Source: Pseudarthrobacter enclensis
GTDB taxonomy: Bacteria; Actinomycetota; Actinomycetes; Actinomycetales; Micrococcaceae
Assembly: GCF_030811655.1 (NCBI RefSeq)
Contig: NZ_JAUSRE010000001.1
Span: 248,001-312,000 of the forward strand
DNA length: 64,000 nt
Direction of reading: 5' to 3'
In this document: positions 25,289 to 35,480 of the stretch, one piece after another
Position numbering within the stretch: position 1 is the stretch's first letter
Layout: each line of letters starts with the position of its first letter
Position numbers and translations under genes: made by a program
The notes under the pieces: model-generated
What the model saw: the letters and a program-made list of their open reading frames with translations, nothing else
Database searches by the model: none
Told to the model about the DNA's origin: nothing

Positions 25289-26455
25289 GTGACCTCGGTC
25301 AGCCTGGGAATGCCGTCAGCACCGCCGCCCGTCCTTGCTCCGCGCCGCAAGACGCGCCAGATCAAAGTGGGCTCGGTAGGCGTAGGATCCGACTACCCCA
25401 TCAGCGTGCAGTCCATGACCACCACGCCCACCACGGACATCAACGCCACCCTCCAGCAAATTGCTGAACTGACGGCATCCGGCTGCGACATCGTTCGCGT
25501 GGCCTGCCCGTCGGCTGACGACGCGGAGGCGCTGCCCATCATCGCCCGGAAATCCCAGATCCCGGTCATCGCGGATATCCACTTCCAGCCCAAGTACGTC
25601 TTCGCAGCCATCGAGGCCGGTTGCGCTGCTGTGCGCGTGAACCCTGGAAACATCCGGAAGTTCGACGACCAGGTCAAGGAGATCGCCGCGGCCGCCAAGG
25701 ACCACGGAACCTCCATCCGCATCGGCGTGAACGCCGGTTCCCTGGAACCCGGCATCCTCAAAAAATACGGCAAGGCCACCCCCGAGGCCCTGGTGGAATC
25801 AGCCGTCTGGGAAGCCTCGCTCTTCGAGGAGCACGGCTTCCACGACTTCAAGATCTCGGTGAAGCACAACGATCCCGTGATCATGGTGGCCGCCTACGAA
25901 ATGCTCGCGGAAAAGGGCGACTGGCCGCTCCACCTGGGCGTTACCGAAGCCGGCCCCGCGTTCCAGGGAACTATTAAGTCAGCCACCGCGTTCGGCGCCC
26001 TCCTCTCGCGCGGCATCGGGGACACCATCCGCGTGTCACTTTCCGCACCGCCGGTGGAGGAGATCAAGGTGGGGAACCAAATCCTCCAGTCCCTGAACCT
26101 GCGCCCACGCAAGCTTGAAATCGTCTCCTGCCCGTCCTGCGGCCGTGCCCAGGTGGACGTGTACACCCTCGCGGAGCAGGTCACCGCCGGCCTGGAAGGT
26201 ATGGAGATCCCGCTGCGCGTGGCAGTCATGGGCTGCGTGGTGAACGGTCCGGGAGAGGCCCGCGAAGCCGACCTCGGGGTTGCCTCCGGAAACGGCAAAG
26301 GCCAGATCTTTGTGAAGGGCGAAGTCATCAAGACTGTCCCCGAAAGCGCAATTGTTGAGACACTGATCGAAGAGGCTATGCGTATCGCGGAAGAGATGGG
26401 GGAGGCCGATGGCGAAGATGCTGTCAAGGGTAGCCCCGTGGTTAGCGTCTCGTAA
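25289..26455 (+). CDS. ispG: 4-hydroxy-3-methylbut-2-en-1-yl diphosphate synthase
   Basis: 388 aa [4Fe-4S] enzyme of the MEP pathway that converts MEcPP to HMBPP. A GTG start follows AAGGAG. The TIM-barrel part begins [20 protein letters not shown] (near 28-47). The iron-sulfur ligands are the two Cys in [11 protein letters not shown] (near 282-285) and the Cys in [10 protein letters not shown] (near 316). Full length. It shares the region with dxr as in other actinobacteria. The downstream GNAT gene overlaps it by 47 bases. Confidence 0.97.
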   Translation: MTSVSLGMPSAPPPVLAPRRKTRQIKVGSVGVGSDYPISVQSMTTTPTTDINATLQQIAELTASGCDIVRVACPSADDAEALPIIARKSQIPVIADIHFQPKYVFAAIEAGCAAVRVNPGNIRKFDDQVKEIAAAAKDHGTSIRIGVNAGSLEPGILKKYGKATPEALVESAVWEASLFEEHGFHDFKISVKHNDPVIMVAAYEMLAEKGDWPLHLGVTEAGPAFQGTIKSATAFGALLSRGIGDTIRVSLSAPPVEEIKVGNQILQSLNLRPRKLEIVSCPSCGRAQVDVYTLAEQVTAGLEGMEIPLRVAVMGCVVNGPGEAREADLGVASGNGKGQIFVKGEVIKTVPESAIVETLIEEAMRIAEEMGEADGEDAVKGSPVVSVS

Positions 26456-27308
26456 GGACGCTGCTGACCCTGCCGGGCACTCCGTCCGGACGCTCGACGG
26501 CCCGGACACTGCTGCGCTGACATTGCTGGCACGCCAGGATCCGGTGGCTAACGTCTTCATCCTCGCGCACCTGCGCGCCACCGGTACGGCGGCGCCCACC
26601 AGCGGTGGCGCCGGCATCATCGGCATCTTCGAGGACGGCATCCTGACGGGCGCGTGCTGGGCCGGGGCCAACCTGGTTCCGGTCCAGCTCGACCCCGCAC
26701 TCGCACCCTTGGTGGCCGAGGCCGCAAACAGCTCCGGGCGCAGGTATGCGTCTGCGTTCGGTCCCGCGGAGGCGGTGCTGGCCCTCAATGCAGAACTCAC
26801 GGAGCTGGGGCACCATGCCCACGAGGTCAGGGCGGACCAGCCGCTGATGGTCATCGAGGGACCGCCCCGGGTTCAGGCCCATCCCGGCCTGGGACCCGGG
26901 AACCTCGCGGACTTTGACCGCATCCTTCCCGCCTGCGCCGCCATGTTCGAGGAAGAGGTGGGGTACTCGCCCTACCTTGGCGGCCGGGAGTTCTACAGCA
27001 GGCGGGTTGAGGGCCTCATCAGGCAGGGGCATTCCCTGGTCCACCTCAACGACGCCGGCGAGGTGGTTTTCAAGGCCGAACTGGGGGCCGTTACCGATGA
27101 CGTCACCCAAATCCAGGGCGTATGGATGAACCCTGCCTTCCGCGGCCAGGGCCTGAGCGCGGGCTACATGTCGGCAGTGGTCGAGAAAGCCCAGCAGATT
27201 GCCCCGGTGACCAGCCTCTATGTCAACGGCTTCAACACCAGGGCAAGGGCCACTTACGAACGTGTCGGCTTCCGCCAGGTGGGGACGTTCGCCACCGTGC
27301 TTTTCTAA
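26409..27308 (+). CDS. GNAT-family N-acetyltransferase with DUF4081 domain
   Basis: 299 aa. The N-terminal DUF4081 region (about 25-150) is followed by a C-terminal GNAT domain with the acetyl-CoA loop [17 protein letters not shown] (near 237-253) and [17 protein letters not shown] near the end. The conserved actinobacterial gene after ispG has this architecture; its substrate is unknown. The start overlaps the ispG 3' end, so expression is probably coupled. A second ATG three codons on is possible. Confidence 0.88.
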   Translation: MAKMLSRVAPWLASRKDAADPAGHSVRTLDGPDTAALTLLARQDPVANVFILAHLRATGTAAPTSGGAGIIGIFEDGILTGACWAGANLVPVQLDPALAPLVAEAANSSGRRYASAFGPAEAVLALNAELTELGHHAHEVRADQPLMVIEGPPRVQAHPGLGPGNLADFDRILPACAAMFEEEVGYSPYLGGREFYSRRVEGLIRQGHSLVHLNDAGEVVFKAELGAVTDDVTQIQGVWMNPAFRGQGLSAGYMSAVVEKAQQIAPVTSLYVNGFNTRARATYERVGFRQVGTFATVLF

Positions 27309-27347
27309 CCGGCGGCTGCCGGCGGCGAACTGAAAATTGGGGGAAAA

Positions 27348-28106
27348 ATGAAGAAGTCCGTGCTGGGAACTTTCGGGGCTTCTGCCCTCGTAGCCTTGGC
27401 GGTATCCGGCTGCGGGGGATCGGCAGCGCCGCAGGCAGCAGACTCCTCCACGGCAGCGCCGACGCCCTCCCGGACCACGGCTTTCCCGCCCCCCACGGCA
27501 ACGCCCATACCAACGGCCAAGGCCTACACGGGTGACGAACTGGCTGCCATCGTGGGCCAGTTGAGGGACTCGGCGGACCGGAGGCTCTCAGTGCTGGGAA
27601 GCGCCGAACTCTCCCGTTCACTGGAGCTGGCCAAAGCGGCGATCGGATCCATGTACGTCTCCCCGGCGGAGTGCCAGGCCATGGCGGACTCCGGAAACAT
27701 GGCAGCGTTTGACGGTGTTCCCCTGGCGGCAGGGCAGAGCATCGACAACGCGACCGGTTCCATGTCGATGATGACGCTGGCCGCCGGCCTCGATGAATCA
27801 AAGTTGGCCAGAATCGTTGGCCAGACACACCAGTTGAACACATGCGCCACCATGGCCATGACCGTCTCCGGCGTCGACTACACGGTCACGCTGAAGCCCG
27901 TTGAAGGCGCCGGCAGCGTTCCGGACACGGTTACCTACCGGACGGACACCAAGTCATCCGACGGCAAGACACAATCCACGATCAAGGCCCAGGCTGTCCA
28001 TCATGGCGTGCTGATGACAGCAGTCGCCATGGGCGGCGAAAGCGAGGCCGACGCCGTGCGGCGGGCGGGGGCACTGATGGACGAAGCCGCGGCATTGATC
28101 AAATAG
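27348..28106 (+). CDS. Secreted lipoprotein, function unknown
   Basis: 252 aa. A lipoprotein signal peptide (MKKSVLGTFGASALVALAVS) ends in a lipobox-like VSGC, with lipidated Cys near residue 22. A Pro/Thr/Ala-rich linker to about residue 55 is followed by a folded domain of about 195 aa with two Cys (SPAECQAMADS and LNTCATMAM). GGGGG-type ribosome site. The overall shape recalls actinobacterial sensor-type lipoproteins, but I cannot name the family. It converges with and overlaps the TetR gene by eight bases. Confidence 0.8.
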   Translation: MKKSVLGTFGASALVALAVSGCGGSAAPQAADSSTAAPTPSRTTAFPPPTATPIPTAKAYTGDELAAIVGQLRDSADRRLSVLGSAELSRSLELAKAAIGSMYVSPAECQAMADSGNMAAFDGVPLAAGQSIDNATGSMSMMTLAAGLDESKLARIVGQTHQLNTCATMAMTVSGVDYTVTLKPVEGAGSVPDTVTYRTDTKSSDGKTQSTIKAQAVHHGVLMTAVAMGGESEADAVRRAGALMDEAAALIK

Positions 28107-28749
28107 GCTCCTGGCCCAGGGGCCCGGTGAGGTACCGCTGCACATTCGGTGCTGTGAGCCGCACCACGTCCTCCGGAGCCGCGGACGCGAGCGGCTCCAG
28201 CCGGACCACGTAGCGGACCATCATCAGGCCCACCACCTGGGTTGCCACGAGGCTTCCGCGCAGCGCCACCTCTTCCGGCGTCCCGGGAACGGAAGCCATG
28301 ATCCTGCTGATGACCCTCCGCGCCACGATCTCGCGCAGGAGTGCGGTTTTGGCTTTGGACCCGATCGTGCCGCGGAGGAAGGCCAGCAGACCCGCCTGGG
28401 CGGGACTCTCCCACAGCCGGAGCACCGTGCGGACGATCAGTTCCGCACGCGTGGCGGGGTCTGTGTCTGCGACGCCGGCGAGGACCTGCTCCGGGTCGGC
28501 GGGCAATTCCACGCTGAGGGCAAAGAGTTCGTCCTTGCCGGTGAAGAAGTGGTGGATCATCCCGGGATCCACTCCTGCCGCCCGTGCGACCTGGCGCAGG
28601 CTGGTGCCCTCAAAGCCATGCTCGGCGAAGAGCATCCGGGCGGCCTCGAGGATGTCCTCACGGGACCCCGTCGTGCCGCCCCGGCGTCCCCGACGGGGCG
28701 TGGAGGTTCCCGGGCGGGGCGGGCCGCCGGCCGGGTCCTGCGCCTTCAC
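28099..28749 (-). CDS. TetR-family regulator of an ABC-2 exporter
   Basis: 216 aa from the GTG at 28749, which overlaps the stop of the upstream permease gene (GTGA). HTH at about 30-75 (SLRQVARAAGVDPGMIHHFF), C-terminal ligand/dimer domain. As third gene of the ATPase-permease-regulator operon it most likely represses the operon by binding the 22-bp palindrome upstream (30387-30408). The inducer is unknown, often a compound exported by the transporter. Confidence 0.9.
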   Translation of the reverse strand: MKAQDPAGGPPRPGTSTPRRGRRGGTTGSREDILEAARMLFAEHGFEGTSLRQVARAAGVDPGMIHHFFTGKDELFALSVELPADPEQVLAGVADTDPATRAELIVRTVLRLWESPAQAGLLAFLRGTIGSKAKTALLREIVARRVISRIMASVPGTPEEVALRGSLVATQVVGLMMVRYVVRLEPLASAAPEDVVRLTAPNVQRYLTGPLGQEPI

Positions 28750-29501
28750 GCGGTCCGCCGCCGCAGGGTGAGTGCGGCCAGGATCAGGACACCCAGCGAG
28801 ATGGCGGCCATGATGCCCGCGTCCTGCCACAGCCGTTCGGTCGCCTCCGCATGGGCAGCGATCTCCTGGAGGGCATCGACCGAAAAGGTCAGGGGGAGGA
28901 CGTTCGATATGGCTTCCAGAACGTCGTTCATCCGGTCGCGCGCCACGAAGAGGCCGCAGAGCAGGATCTGCGGCACCACCACTACCGGCATGAACTGCAC
29001 GGCCTGGAACTCTGTCCTGGCGAAGGCCGAACAGAACAGCCCCAGCGCGACACCTAGGACGGCGTTGATCACGGCTATCAGCACCACGTAGCCAGGTGCT
29101 CCCGCGATGTCCAGGCCGAAGACCCAGTAAGCCATCGCCGTGGCCACCAGCGACTGCAGCGCAGCCATCAGCGAAAAGGCTATGCCGTACCCGAACAGCA
29201 GGTCCGCCTTATGTACGGGCGTGGTGAGCAGCCGCTCCAGCGTTCCGGAGGTCCGCTCCCTCAGCATCGTGATGGAAGTGACCAGGAACATCACCACGAA
29301 AGGAAAGATGGCCAGCATCATGAGGCCCACCCTGTCGAACGTGCGTGGCATGCCGGGCGGCAGCGTCTCGTTTTCGTAGAGGAAGTACACGGCCGTCAGC
29401 AGCAGCGCAGGAACCACCAGGATCATGGCGATGCTGCGGTGGTCGTGGCGCAGCTGGCTGAGCACCCGGCGCGCCGTGGCGAGCATCATCCGGACGTCCA
29501 T
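28746..29501 (-). CDS. ABC-2 type transporter permease
   Basis: 251 aa with six hydrophobic segments and the ABC-2 pattern LRERTSGTLERLLTTPV near residue 82-98. It starts at an ATG overlapping the ATPase stop (ATGA). Longer frames upstream of this ATG are only a shadow of the ATPase gene. With the ATPase it forms a two-component exporter of the drug/antibiotic-resistance (DrrB-like) class. The substrate cannot be read from sequence. Confidence 0.93.
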   Translation of the reverse strand: MDVRMMLATARRVLSQLRHDHRSIAMILVVPALLLTAVYFLYENETLPPGMPRTFDRVGLMMLAIFPFVVMFLVTSITMLRERTSGTLERLLTTPVHKADLLFGYGIAFSLMAALQSLVATAMAYWVFGLDIAGAPGYVVLIAVINAVLGVALGLFCSAFARTEFQAVQFMPVVVVPQILLCGLFVARDRMNDVLEAISNVLPLTFSVDALQEIAAHAEATERLWQDAGIMAAISLGVLILAALTLRRRTA

Positions 29502-30337
29502 CACCGCACGCTCCCGTGCTGCTTGGTCACGCCGGTATCCCGGCTCCGGGTGGATGCCTGCGCCGGCGGGCTCACGCCGTCGTATGCTTCCTGTTCCCTG
29601 ATGATGGCCAGGAAAGCCTGCTCCAGGTTGCTGCTGTGCCCGCGTTGGCTGAGTTCGGCGGGGGTGAGCTGGGACAGGAGCCGGCCTTCGCGCAGCAGCA
29701 GCAGCGTTTCGCAGCGGCTCGCCTCCTCCATGACGTGGCTGGAAACGAGGAGCGTCGTTCCGGCTTCCGCCATGGCCCGGAACCGGTCCCAGAGGTCGGC
29801 GCGCAGGACGGGATCCAGGCCAACGGTGGGCTCGTCGAGCACCAGCAGCCGGGGGTGGGCCACCAGTGCGCAGGCCAGGGAAACCCGGTTGAGCTGGCCG
29901 CCGGACAGATCGGCGGCCTTGCGGCGGCCCAGCGGTCCAAGGCCGACGGCCGCAATGGCCTCGGCCACGTCGGCCTTGCCTTTGCGGTGCATCGCCCCGA
30001 AATAGCGCACGTTCGCTTGCACGGTGAGGTCCGGGTAGACACTGGGGGACTGGGTGACGTAACCCACCTGCCGCCGCAGGGAAGGCGTTCCGGCGGGAAG
30101 CCCCAGGACGGTGAGGGTCCCGGCGGAGATGCGCTGCGCTCCCACGATGGCCCGCATCAGTGTGGTCTTCCCGCTTCCCGATGGCCCCAGGAGCCCCGTG
30201 ATCCGCCCCGGGGGGAGCGTGAAGTCCAGCGCATGGAGGACGGGCTGCCGCCCGAGCTTTACGGTGAGGGCGGCGGCCGCAATGGCCGCATCGCCACCGC
30301 TCCGGGTCATGGTCAAGGATGCTGCGGAATGCGACAT
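29501..30337 (-). CDS. ABC transporter ATP-binding protein
   Basis: 278 aa. Walker A GPSGSGKTT near 50-58, Q-loop in GYVTQSPSVYPDL near 92, signature LSGGQLNRVSLA near 144-155, Walker B LLVLDEPTVGLDP near 163-175, switch His in SSHVMEE near 199. An ATG start follows GGAGG at five bases. It energises the ABC-2 permease encoded next. First gene of the three-gene operon ATPase-permease-TetR. Confidence 0.95.
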   Translation of the reverse strand: MSHSAASLTMTRSGGDAAIAAAALTVKLGRQPVLHALDFTLPPGRITGLLGPSGSGKTTLMRAIVGAQRISAGTLTVLGLPAGTPSLRRQVGYVTQSPSVYPDLTVQANVRYFGAMHRKGKADVAEAIAAVGLGPLGRRKAADLSGGQLNRVSLACALVAHPRLLVLDEPTVGLDPVLRADLWDRFRAMAEAGTTLLVSSHVMEEASRCETLLLLREGRLLSQLTPAELSQRGHSSNLEQAFLAIIREQEAYDGVSPPAQASTRSRDTGVTKQHGSVR

Positions 30338-30386
30338 GGCTGCCTCCGGTGCTGCCCCAGGTGTGCGGCCGGACCGGATGTCCAGC

Positions 30387-30408
30387 TAATTCATCACCTG
30401 ATGAATTA
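30387..30408. promoter_or_regulatory. Perfect 22-bp palindrome, probable TetR operator
   Basis: Ten-base arms TAATTCATCA and TGATGAATTA around CC. It lies 50 bases upstream of the ATPase start. On the minus strand a TTGTAA hexamer partly overlaps its first arm and a TAGCTG hexamer follows 17 bases later, so the operator fills the -35/-10 spacer of the likely promoter. Confidence 0.75.
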
Positions 30409-30770
30409 CAAGGTAGGGCCGCTGGCCTTGGCGGGTCAACAGATTCCCGACACAAAAACCCTTGTCAAACGTGTGCACGATCACATAAGTTCGATCTAGC
30501 TGCGCTGGAAGTGGGGTGGGCGGTCTCACCAGTCCTCACCAGTACTCAGGCGATAACGGCGTTGAGCCACGCCCGGATGCGATGACCAGCCCTATTGGGG
30601 GGCCAGGGGCTTTGTATTCCCGGGCGTGGCTCTACTGTGTCCCGGGCCTGCCAGTACTCCTCGCCAATGGCCGCCGGGCAGTCAATGCGGCAGGTGCTGT
30701 GCCGGTAGATTAGTACCAGACGAATTCCGGCCCTGCTGACCCAGCACTTCCCCAGAAACGGATATCACCC
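30409..30770. other. Intergenic region upstream of proS
   Basis: About 360 bases without a supported gene or tRNA between the ABC-exporter operator and proS. A TAGATT hexamer near 30706 could be a -10 element giving a leader of about 55 bases. No clear ribosome site precedes the GTG of proS. A degenerate half of a CRP-like motif occurs near 30471-30484. No T-box features are seen. Confidence 0.5.
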
Positions 30771-32582
30771 GTGGTCCAACGACTGTCCCAGCTTTTCCTG
30801 CGCACGCTGCGCGAAGACCCCGTCGATGCCGAGGTTGCCAGCCACAAACTCCTGGTCCGTGCCGGCTACATCCGCCGCGCGGCCCCCGGAATCTACACCT
30901 GGCTGCCGCTCGGGCTGAGCGTCCTGCGCAAGGTCGAGGAAATCGTCCGTGAGGAAATGGCTGCCATCGGCGCCCAGGAGGTCCACTTCCCGGCACTGCT
31001 GCCCCGGGAGCCGTACGAAGCCACCAACCGCTGGACCGAATACGGTGAAGGCCTGTTCCGGCTCCAGGACCGCAAGGGTGCCGACTACCTGCTCGCCCCC
31101 ACCCATGAGGAAATGTTCACGCTCCTGGTCAAGGACCTGTACTCCTCGTACAAAGACCTGCCGTTGAGCCTGTACCAGATCCAGAACAAGTACCGCGACG
31201 AAGCCCGTCCCCGCGCAGGCCTCCTCCGCGGACGCGAGTTCATCATGAAGGATTCCTACTCCTTCGACGTGGACGACGCCGGCCTGGACGCCAGCTACGC
31301 TGCGCACCGGGCCGCCTACCTGAAGATCTTCGAACGCCTCGGGCTCGAAATTGTGCCGGTCGCAGCCACGGCCGGTGCCATGGGCGGGTCCAAGAGCGAG
31401 GAATTCCTGTTCCCCACCGAGATCGGCGAGGACACCTTTGTGCGCTCCGCCGGCGGCTATGCAGCCAACGTGGAGGCCGTCACCACTGTGGTGCCGGACG
31501 AGATCGACTTCAGCAACGCTCCGGCCGCTGAAGTCCTGGACACCCCCAACACTCCCACCATTGAGACCCTGGTGGCCGCCGCGAACCAGATTGCCCCGCG
31601 GGCAGAGGCCGACGGCGGCGCCTGGACTGCGGCGGACACGCTCAAGAACGTGGTCCTCGCCGTGACGCTGCCCACCGGTGAGCGTCAACTTGTGGTCATC
31701 GGCGTTCCCGGAGACCGCGGCGTGGACCTCAAGCGCGTCGAAGCGAACATCGGTTCCTTCCTGCCGGTCGCCGGCGAGATCGGACTGGAACAGGCGGGCG
31801 AGGAAGACCTCAAGAAGCAGCCCCTGATCGTCAAGGGCTACCTCGGGCCCGGGCTGTCCCTTGACGAACCACTGCTTGGCGCCGGGAGCGCGACCAAGCT
31901 GCTCTACCTGGTGGACCCGCGCGTTGTCCGGGGAACGGCGTGGATCACCGGCGCCAACGAGGCCGGCAAGCACGTGTTCGGCCTGGTCGCTGGCCGCGAC
32001 TTCGGCTGGGACGGTGTCATCGAATGCACCGAAGTCCGTGCCGGAGATCCGTCGCCGGATGGCTCCGGGCCGCTGGAGACCGCCCGCGGAATCGAGATGG
32101 GCCACATCTTCCAGCTGGGCCGGAAGTACGCCGAAGCGCTGGACCTCAAGGTGCTGGACCAAAACGGCAAGCAGGTGGTGGTCACCATGGGTTCCTACGG
32201 CGTCGGAGTCACCCGTGCCGTAGCGGCGCTGGCCGAGGCCAACCACGATGACAGGGGCCTGGTCTGGCCGCGCAGCGTGGCCCCCGCCGATGTCCACGTG
32301 GTGGCCGTTGGCCGCGGGGATGAAATCTTCCAGGCAGCCGGAAAGCTCTCGGCAGAACTCGAGGATGCCGGCCTCTCCGTCATCTACGACGACCGGCCCA
32401 AGGTCTCTCCCGGCGTGAAGTTCGGTGACGCCGAACTGTTGGGTGTCCCCACCATCCTGGCCGTCGGCCGGGGCCTGGCGGACGGCGTGGTGGAGATCAA
32501 GGACCGCCGCAGCGGTGAAGCCGAGAACGTTGCCGTGGACAAAGCCGTCGACTACGTGGTCAACGCCGTCCGCAACCAGTGA
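30771..32582 (+). CDS. proS: Prolyl-tRNA synthetase (bacterial type)
   Basis: 603 aa class II synthetase. Catalytic core with [20 protein letters not shown] near 105-122, [20 protein letters not shown] near 140-160 and [16 protein letters not shown] near 470, an inserted editing domain (about 225-400) that removes mischarged Ala, and a C-terminal anticodon-binding domain. GTG start. The stop overlaps the start of the TauE/SafE gene (GTGA). Confidence 0.97.
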   Translation: MVQRLSQLFLRTLREDPVDAEVASHKLLVRAGYIRRAAPGIYTWLPLGLSVLRKVEEIVREEMAAIGAQEVHFPALLPREPYEATNRWTEYGEGLFRLQDRKGADYLLAPTHEEMFTLLVKDLYSSYKDLPLSLYQIQNKYRDEARPRAGLLRGREFIMKDSYSFDVDDAGLDASYAAHRAAYLKIFERLGLEIVPVAATAGAMGGSKSEEFLFPTEIGEDTFVRSAGGYAANVEAVTTVVPDEIDFSNAPAAEVLDTPNTPTIETLVAAANQIAPRAEADGGAWTAADTLKNVVLAVTLPTGERQLVVIGVPGDRGVDLKRVEANIGSFLPVAGEIGLEQAGEEDLKKQPLIVKGYLGPGLSLDEPLLGAGSATKLLYLVDPRVVRGTAWITGANEAGKHVFGLVAGRDFGWDGVIECTEVRAGDPSPDGSGPLETARGIEMGHIFQLGRKYAEALDLKVLDQNGKQVVVTMGSYGVGVTRAVAALAEANHDDRGLVWPRSVAPADVHVVAVGRGDEIFQAAGKLSAELEDAGLSVIYDDRPKVSPGVKFGDAELLGVPTILAVGRGLADGVVEIKDRRSGEAENVAVDKAVDYVVNAVRNQ

Positions 32583-33373
32583 TCTCCGGCTTGGAGTCAA
32601 TCCATCTCACCACCGTCATTATGATCGTGGTGGCTGGATTCGCAGCCGGCTGGGTTGATGCGGTGGTGGGCGGCGGAGGCCTCATCCAGCTTCCCGCGTT
32701 GCTCCTGGTTCCCGGGATCGCGCCCGTCCAGGCGTTGGCCACCAACAAGATGGGCTCCATTTTCGGGACCTCCACCAGCGCTGCCACCTACTACCGGCGC
32801 GTCGGGCCGGACCTGCGCACGGCCGTTCCCATGGCATTGATTGCACTGGCTGGCAGTTTCGGCGGCGCCAGCCTGGCCGCCACCCTGCCGGCCGGGGTCT
32901 TCAAACCCATCATCGTGGTGGCGCTGGTCGCCGTCGCGCTCTTCACGGCGCTGAGGCCCAGCGTCGGGGAGCTGACGGCACTGCGCCATGAAGGGCACAG
33001 GCACTACGTCGTGGCCTGCCTCATTGGTGCGGTGATCGGTTTCTATGACGGCCTCATCGGCCCGGGAACAGGGTCCTTCCTGGTCATCGCGCTGGTGTCC
33101 GCCATGGGGTACGCCTTCCTGGAAGCAAGCGCCAAGGCGAAGATCGTGAACATGGCCACCAATGCGGGCGCACTGCTGTTCTTCCTGCCGCACGGGTCCA
33201 TCCTCTGGGGCATCGGCCTGCTGCTCGGCGGAGCCAACATGGCCGGTGGATATCTCGGCGCCCGCACTGCGGTGAAGCAGGGCAGCAAATTCGTCCGGAT
33301 AGTCTTCCTGGTGGTGGTGGCGGCCCTGATCGTCAAACTCGGCTACGACGTCTGGCAGGAAGACTTTTCCTAA
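32579..33373 (+). CDS. TauE/SafE (TSUP) family permease
   Basis: 264 aa, about seven or eight transmembrane segments. Family motifs: [20 protein letters not shown] near 19-38 and [17 protein letters not shown] near 151-167 (the two repeat units). TSUP members export sulfite or organosulfur anions, but many have other substrates. The start GTG overlaps the proS stop, so translation is coupled though the functions look unrelated. A short GC hairpin lies 38 bases after the stop. Confidence 0.9.
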   Translation: MISGLESIHLTTVIMIVVAGFAAGWVDAVVGGGGLIQLPALLLVPGIAPVQALATNKMGSIFGTSTSAATYYRRVGPDLRTAVPMALIALAGSFGGASLAATLPAGVFKPIIVVALVAVALFTALRPSVGELTALRHEGHRHYVVACLIGAVIGFYDGLIGPGTGSFLVIALVSAMGYAFLEASAKAKIVNMATNAGALLFFLPHGSILWGIGLLLGGANMAGGYLGARTAVKQGSKFVRIVFLVVVAALIVKLGYDVWQEDFS

Positions 33374-33411
33374 GCCATGCCGGAAACCGGTCCTGGCAGC
33401 ACGCACCGCCC

Positions 33412-33428
33412 CGGGCCGTTACGGCCCG
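33412..33428 (+). terminator. Short GC hairpin after the TauE/SafE gene
   Basis: Seven-base arms CGGGCCG and CGGCCCG with loop TTA, without a following T run; a weak terminator candidate between convergent genes. Confidence 0.45.
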
Positions 33429-33615
33429 CATCATTGGGGAAGGCAAGGTGTGGATGCCCGGCTCACGGTGGCACGACCGGGACGTCCTGCGGGTTTCGGT
33501 GAGCAAATTGGCATACCGAAGGGGAGGACGTGGCACGGCCGTGGAGGCCGTCCGGTTCGCCCTGGCCGCTGTGCGGGGGGCTCCTGATACTTCCCACGGA
33601 CGCCTGCCGCCGGCG

Positions 33616-34680
33616 TTAGCCGCCCTGTCCTGGCCCGGGCAATGAATGGGGATCCGTCAGCCCGTCCAGTGTTCTGCCGGCAAGGGTGCTGGCAACCCAC
33701 AGTGACCGTGCCAAGTCGCCCTGGTGGCCCTGCGCGGCGTAGGCCAGGGCGTTTTCCACTTCCCTGGCGACGCCCCACTGCCTGGCCACCTCAGGATCAA
33801 GTCCGGCCGCGGTACTGAAGTCGTGGCACCTTTCGAGCAGGGCAGAACCGGCACCCACGGCCGGCAGGTCTGCCAGGCGGTTCCAGAGCAGCGGGGCTAC
33901 GGCGAACTCCGGCTCTCCGATCAAGGGTTGGGGATCGATGGCGGCGTATCCGGCAGGCTTGGCTGCTCCGCCCGCAGACGCCGTTCCAGGGCGTGCCAGG
34001 ATGTTCAGGTAATGCAGGTCTGTGTGCACCAGCAGATCGCGTGCCGAGCGCCGTCCCACCGCGCCGCGCGTCTGGCACACCTCAAGGGCGGCCTCGAGCA
34101 GCCAGCGGGGAAACGGGCGGCCCAGCTGCTCCCAGTCCGCCGGCAGGTCGTCGCTCCATTGCTCGGCGCGGCCGGCTATGTGGCCAAACTCCTGCCATTC
34201 GGGACGGCTGTCCGGCGCCAGCCCCAGTTGTCGTACCAGTCCGCCCCACACCCGGACCGCGTCATCCATCGGCACGTCCAGCAGCGACCAGTCCCCGTCG
34301 AGCCGTTCCAGGAGCATCGCGCACGATGCTTCGTCAGACGCCAGCAGCCCAACAGCGCCATGGCCGCCCCAGAGCGCCAGCGCGTGCTGCTCCACCCTTG
34401 CTTCATGGTGGGGGAATGCGATTTTGAGGGCCGCGGGGGAGCCGTCTCCCTGCCGCACCGGCACGACGAGGCCGCCGTGGCCACTCCATGGGAGGCAACC
34501 CGGTACCAGGTCGACCGTTAGCCGCCACTCTTCCAGGCGGTCACCCAGCAGGAACGGGAGGCCGTCCAGCCAGGCCCGTCCCGCCGTGCTGCGCGTGTAG
34601 CGTGCCGTGAGGGCCGGCGGAATGGGCACTGATTGCGTGGCACGTGCCGGCACGACAGGGTCAGACAACGCCGGAGGCAC
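33616..34680 (-). CDS. Aminoglycoside phosphotransferase (APH(6)/hydroxyurea-kinase-like)
   Basis: 354 aa kinase-fold protein. The catalytic loop HTDLHYLNIL (near 240-249, HxDxxxxN) is followed by the metal-binding stretch IDPQPLIGEPEFAVAPLLWNR (near 270-289), the pattern of streptomycin 6-kinase-type enzymes. Chromosomal relatives often have no proven resistance role. The ATG at 34680 overlaps the upstream VIT-family stop by 20 bases; a GTG a few codons on (VPARATQS) is an alternative. The actual substrate is unknown. Confidence 0.85.
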   Translation of the reverse strand: MPPALSDPVVPARATQSVPIPPALTARYTRSTAGRAWLDGLPFLLGDRLEEWRLTVDLVPGCLPWSGHGGLVVPVRQGDGSPAALKIAFPHHEARVEQHALALWGGHGAVGLLASDEASCAMLLERLDGDWSLLDVPMDDAVRVWGGLVRQLGLAPDSRPEWQEFGHIAGRAEQWSDDLPADWEQLGRPFPRWLLEAALEVCQTRGAVGRRSARDLLVHTDLHYLNILARPGTASAGGAAKPAGYAAIDPQPLIGEPEFAVAPLLWNRLADLPAVGAGSALLERCHDFSTAAGLDPEVARQWGVAREVENALAYAAQGHQGDLARSLWVASTLAGRTLDGLTDPHSLPGPGQGG

Positions 34681-35428
34681 CGAGCAGGTTGCCGATCACG
34701 AACGTCGCGGCCAGCGCCAGGGCCCCGCCGATCACCACCCGCACAGCCGCCCGCATTCTCGAGCCGCCGCCGATCCATGCTCCCAGGGCGCCCGTGAGCG
34801 CCAACGCCACCAGGACGGAAACGAAGGTCAGGGGGACACGGATCGCTGGCGGGGGAAGCAGGATGGCCAGCATCGGCAGGATGGCACCGATGGTGAAGGC
34901 GATGGCCGAAGCGAAAGCCGCGTGCCAGGGGCTGACGATGTCCTCCTCATCGATGTTGAGTTCGGCGGACAGGTGTGCGGCCAGGACGTCATGGGCGGTC
35001 AGTTCGCGGGCGACCCTGGCAGCCGTTTCTGGAGTGAGGCCCTTGGCCTGGTAGATGGCCGTCAGCTCGGCCAGTTCGGCTTCCGGTTCTTCGGCCAGTT
35101 CGCGGCGTTCCTTCTCGATCAGGGCCCGTTGGCTGTCACTTTGGCTGCTGACCGAGACGTATTCGCCCAGGGCCATGGACACCGCCCCGCCTACCACACC
35201 CGCTACGCCGGCCGTGAGGATGGGACCCACCTCGGCGGTGGCGCCGGCGACGCCCACCACGATGGCGGCGACCGAGACGATCCCGTCGTTGGCGCCAAGG
35301 ACGCCTGCACGCAACCAATTCAACCGGTGCGCAATGTCATTTCCGTGCGGTTCCGTCTCAAGGTGGCCGTTCAGCCCGGGCCCGGCAGAAGTGGTCTTCG
35401 GGGCGTCAGCCGGTTCATCCGCGTTCAT
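34661..35428 (-). CDS. VIT1/CCC1 family iron/manganese transporter
   Basis: 255 aa from the ATG at 35428 (MNADEPADAPKTT), with AAGGG upstream; the frame extends further upstream without support. Five transmembrane segments, with NWLRAGVLGANDGIVSVAAI near 43-62, GGAVSMALGEYVSVSSQ near 87-103 and a charged Glu-rich cytoplasmic loop (EKERRELAEEPEAELAEL, about 112-130) that in plant VIT1 binds iron. It lies 128 bases after a ferritin-like DUF4439 gene on the same strand, consistent with metal handling. Confidence 0.92.
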   Translation of the reverse strand: MNADEPADAPKTTSAGPGLNGHLETEPHGNDIAHRLNWLRAGVLGANDGIVSVAAIVVGVAGATAEVGPILTAGVAGVVGGAVSMALGEYVSVSSQSDSQRALIEKERRELAEEPEAELAELTAIYQAKGLTPETAARVARELTAHDVLAAHLSAELNIDEEDIVSPWHAAFASAIAFTIGAILPMLAILLPPPAIRVPLTFVSVLVALALTGALGAWIGGGSRMRAAVRVVIGGALALAATFVIGNLLGASGVV

Positions 35429-35480
35429 CCCTTCAGCAAACCACCCCTGCCGGCCCGGTGCCACCCTCTGCAGGCCCTTC

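Noticed and set aside
30471-30484. GTGT-N6-TCAC, a CRP-like sequence upstream of proS
   Set aside because: The first half-site is degenerate and there is no functional reason; likely chance.
30765-32600. A 611-codon minus-strand frame fully antisense to proS
   Set aside because: The complement of a GC3-rich gene often stays open in this phase; the translation shows no domain and has odd His/Gln/Val composition.
33448-33645. A 65-codon plus-strand frame between the TauE/SafE and APH-like genes
   Set aside because: Overlaps the end of the APH-like gene, has no ribosome site and no recognisable features.
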